From Treponema sp. UBA1798 (GTDB taxonomy: Bacteria > Spirochaetota > Spirochaetia > Treponematales > Treponemataceae), in contig DCFS01000005.1 in NCBI GenBank assembly GCA_002319875.1, positions 1,434 through 8,518 of the forward strand: 7,085 nt of DNA, read 5' to 3'. Within the stretch, counting starts at the first letter, position 1. Each line of letters begins with the position of its first letter. The position numbers and the translations under genes are program-made. The notes under the pieces were generated by a model. That model searched no databases. It had not been told where the DNA came from and worked only from the letters and a program-made list of their open reading frames with translations. Of this stretch, positions 6,089 to 7,085 are shown in pieces.

Positions 6089-6115
6089 TAATTCTTTTTT
6101 CCAGTCTCCGATTAT
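6089..6115 (+). promoter_or_regulatory. Sigma-28 (FliA/WhiG)-type promoter for flaB
   Basis: TAAT (6089-6092), then 15 bases, then CCGATTAT (6108-6115) closely resembles the flagellar sigma-28 consensus TAAA-N15-GCCGATAA. No convincing sigma-70 promoter is seen in 6042-6199. Transcription would start near 6122, giving a leader of about 78 nt. A class-3 flagellin gene is exactly where such a promoter is expected. Confidence 0.7.
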
Positions 6116-6121
6116 AAATAT

Positions 6122-6199
6122 ATAGGGTGGTAAAACCCGGTGCGGACAAGCCTGACGAGGTTTGTTGCAGGTAAAACCAAATCTTTACAGGAGACACAT
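6122..6199 (+). promoter_or_regulatory. flaB mRNA leader with repeated GGTAAAACC and small hairpins
   Basis: GGTAAAACC occurs at 6129-6137 and again at 6170-6178. GGGT (6125-6128) can pair with ACCC (6135-6138). GGTTT (6159-6163) can pair with AAACC of either repeat copy (6133-6137 or 6174-6178), so two exclusive folds are possible, though each stem is only 4-5 bp. GGA triplets occur at 6144-6146 and inside the Shine-Dalgarno (6190-6192). Regulation through this leader is inferred only. Confidence 0.35.
6189..6193 (+). promoter_or_regulatory. flaB ribosome binding site in an ACAGGA context
   Basis: AGGAG lies 6 bases before the ATG at 6200 and decides that start over an in-frame GTG at 6140. 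The surrounding TTACAGGA resembles the core of a CsrA-binding site. CsrA represses flagellin translation in Bacillus and affects it in Borrelia; whether it acts here is unknown. Confidence 0.8.
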
Positions 6200-7060
6200 A
6201 TGGTTATCAATCACAATATGAGCGCCATGTTCGCTCAGCGTGTGCAGGGTTTAACAGAAACACAGAGCCAGAAAGCTATGGAAAAACTTTCGTCAGGTCA
6301 GAAAATCAACAGAGCCGGAGATGACGCCTCCGGTCTTGCAGTATCGGAAAAAATGCGCGCACAGATCCGCGGTTTAAATCAGGCTTCCATAAACGCACAG
6401 AACGGTATTTCCTTTATACAGACAACAGAAGGCTTCCTTCAGGAAACAACTGATATTGTACAGCGTGTCCGGGAACTTGCAGTACAGTCTTCCAACGGTA
6501 TCTATTCTGATGAAGACCGCATGCAGATCCAGGTCGAAGTATCTTCTCTTGTAGCAGAGGTAGACCGCATTGCAAGTACAGCCCAGTTCAACGGCATGAA
6601 TATGCTTACCGGACGTTTCGCACGTGCTACCGGTGAAAATGTCGTTACCGGTTCTATGTGGCTGCATATCGGAGCCAATATGGATCAGCGTACGGAAGTA
6701 TATATCGGAACTATGAGCGCTATGGCACTCGGCCTGCGTAACGTAGGTGACGAGGCAATTATGTCACTCGAAACTCCGTCCGATGCAAACCGTGCTATCG
6801 GTACACTTGACGAAGCGCTCAAGAGAATCAACAAACAGCGTGCCGACCTCGGCGCATACCAGAACCGCCTTGAAAAAACGATCAGCGGCCTGAACGTCGG
6901 TTCCGAAAATCTGCAGGCTTCAGAAAGCCGTGTACGCGATACTGATATGGCAAAAGAAATGGTCGAATTTACGAAGGATCAGGTTCTGTCTCAGGCCGGT
7001 ACCGCTATGCTTGCACAGGCGAATCAGTCAACCCAGAACGTTCTGAGCCTGCTCAAATAG
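6200..7060 (+). CDS. flaB: Flagellin FlaB, core protein of the periplasmic flagellum
   Basis: FlaB polymerises into the core of the spirochaete periplasmic flagellar filament, which drives cell-body rotation. The product has 286 residues, the length typical of Treponema FlaB proteins. The N-terminal D0/D1 part (1-140) includes MVINHNMSAM, EKLSSGQKINRAGDDASGLA (29-48), SEKMRAQIRGLNQAS, ETTDIVQRVRELAVQSSNG (82-100) and NGMNMLTGRF (131-140). A short middle region (141-195) lacks the surface domains D2/D3 of enterobacterial flagellins. The C-terminal D1/D0 part (196-286) has LGAYQNRLE (218-226), SENLQASESRVRDTDMAKEM (235-254) and ends QSTQNVLSLLK. There is no cleavable signal peptide, consistent with flagellar type III export. 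The start is fixed by AGGAG six bases upstream and by homology. Expression is probably sigma-28 dependent. Which FlaB paralogue this is cannot be told. The remaining 25 bases after the stop are AT-rich with no terminator visible. Confidence 0.97.
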   Translation: MVINHNMSAMFAQRVQGLTETQSQKAMEKLSSGQKINRAGDDASGLAVSEKMRAQIRGLNQASINAQNGISFIQTTEGFLQETTDIVQRVRELAVQSSNGIYSDEDRMQIQVEVSSLVAEVDRIASTAQFNGMNMLTGRFARATGENVVTGSMWLHIGANMDQRTEVYIGTMSAMALGLRNVGDEAIMSLETPSDANRAIGTLDEALKRINKQRADLGAYQNRLEKTISGLNVGSENLQASESRVRDTDMAKEMVEFTKDQVLSQAGTAMLAQANQSTQNVLSLLK

Positions 7061-7085
7061 CAGCGGTATATATAAAAGATAGTAA

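Noticed and set aside
6140..6199. Upstream in-frame GTG start adding 20 residues to flaB
   Set aside because: Flagellins begin at MVINHN or MIINHN, the ATG at 6200 has AGGAG six bases upstream, and the extra residues match the untranslated leader rather than any flagellin.

Overview
The window looks like a piece of a Treponema-type spirochaete chromosome. The strongest evidence is a complete 286-residue periplasmic-type flagellin (FlaB) at the right end, which begins MVINHNMSAMF and carries the spirochaetal D1 sequence NGMNMLTGRF. A lipoprotein with a loose spirochaetal lipobox (LFFSGC) supports this. The purine-synthesis gene purD and an ammonium transporter fit a free-living or gut-associated species better than a minimal pathogen such as T. 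pallidum. That is an inference, and the species cannot be named from this sequence.

Layout. Positions 1-1617 (+) hold the 3' part of an ammonium transporter gene whose product ends in a complete P-II (GlnB/GlnK-like) domain, a natural transporter-regulator fusion. A strong intrinsic terminator (1660-1709) follows. Positions 1722-3059 (-) hold a complete purD, convergent with amt and with an unusual Ala/Thr/Ser-rich insertion. Positions 3060-3291 are a divergent intergenic region. It carries an operator-like palindrome, a near-consensus extended -10 promoter firing rightward, an A/T-only inverted repeat at the expected transcription start, and a good ribosome binding site. Positions 3292-5130 (+) encode a Ser-rich lipoprotein with an HEFQH zinc-metallopeptidase motif, probably M30 (hyicolysin)-like. 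A small exported protein of unknown function (5160-5573) follows 29 bp later in the same apparent operon. Positions 5646-6041 (+) encode a membrane-anchored protein of 131 residues with 11 cysteines after or within its membrane segment arrangement, most of them in CxxC knuckles, behind its own candidate promoter. Positions 6042-6199 contain a sigma-28-like promoter and a structured leader, and flaB follows at 6200-7060.

How the parts relate. The fused transporter combines ammonium uptake and its own gating sensor in one polypeptide. PurD consumes glycine and ATP in purine synthesis and has no obvious functional link to its neighbours. The lipoprotein and the small exported protein form an envelope pair. 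The cysteine-rich membrane protein and the flagellin are adjacent but appear to be under separate promoters. No tRNA, rRNA, CRISPR array or insertion sequence was seen. The most unusual item is the Amt-P-II fusion, whose T-loop lacks the tyrosine that is uridylylated in enterobacterial P-II.
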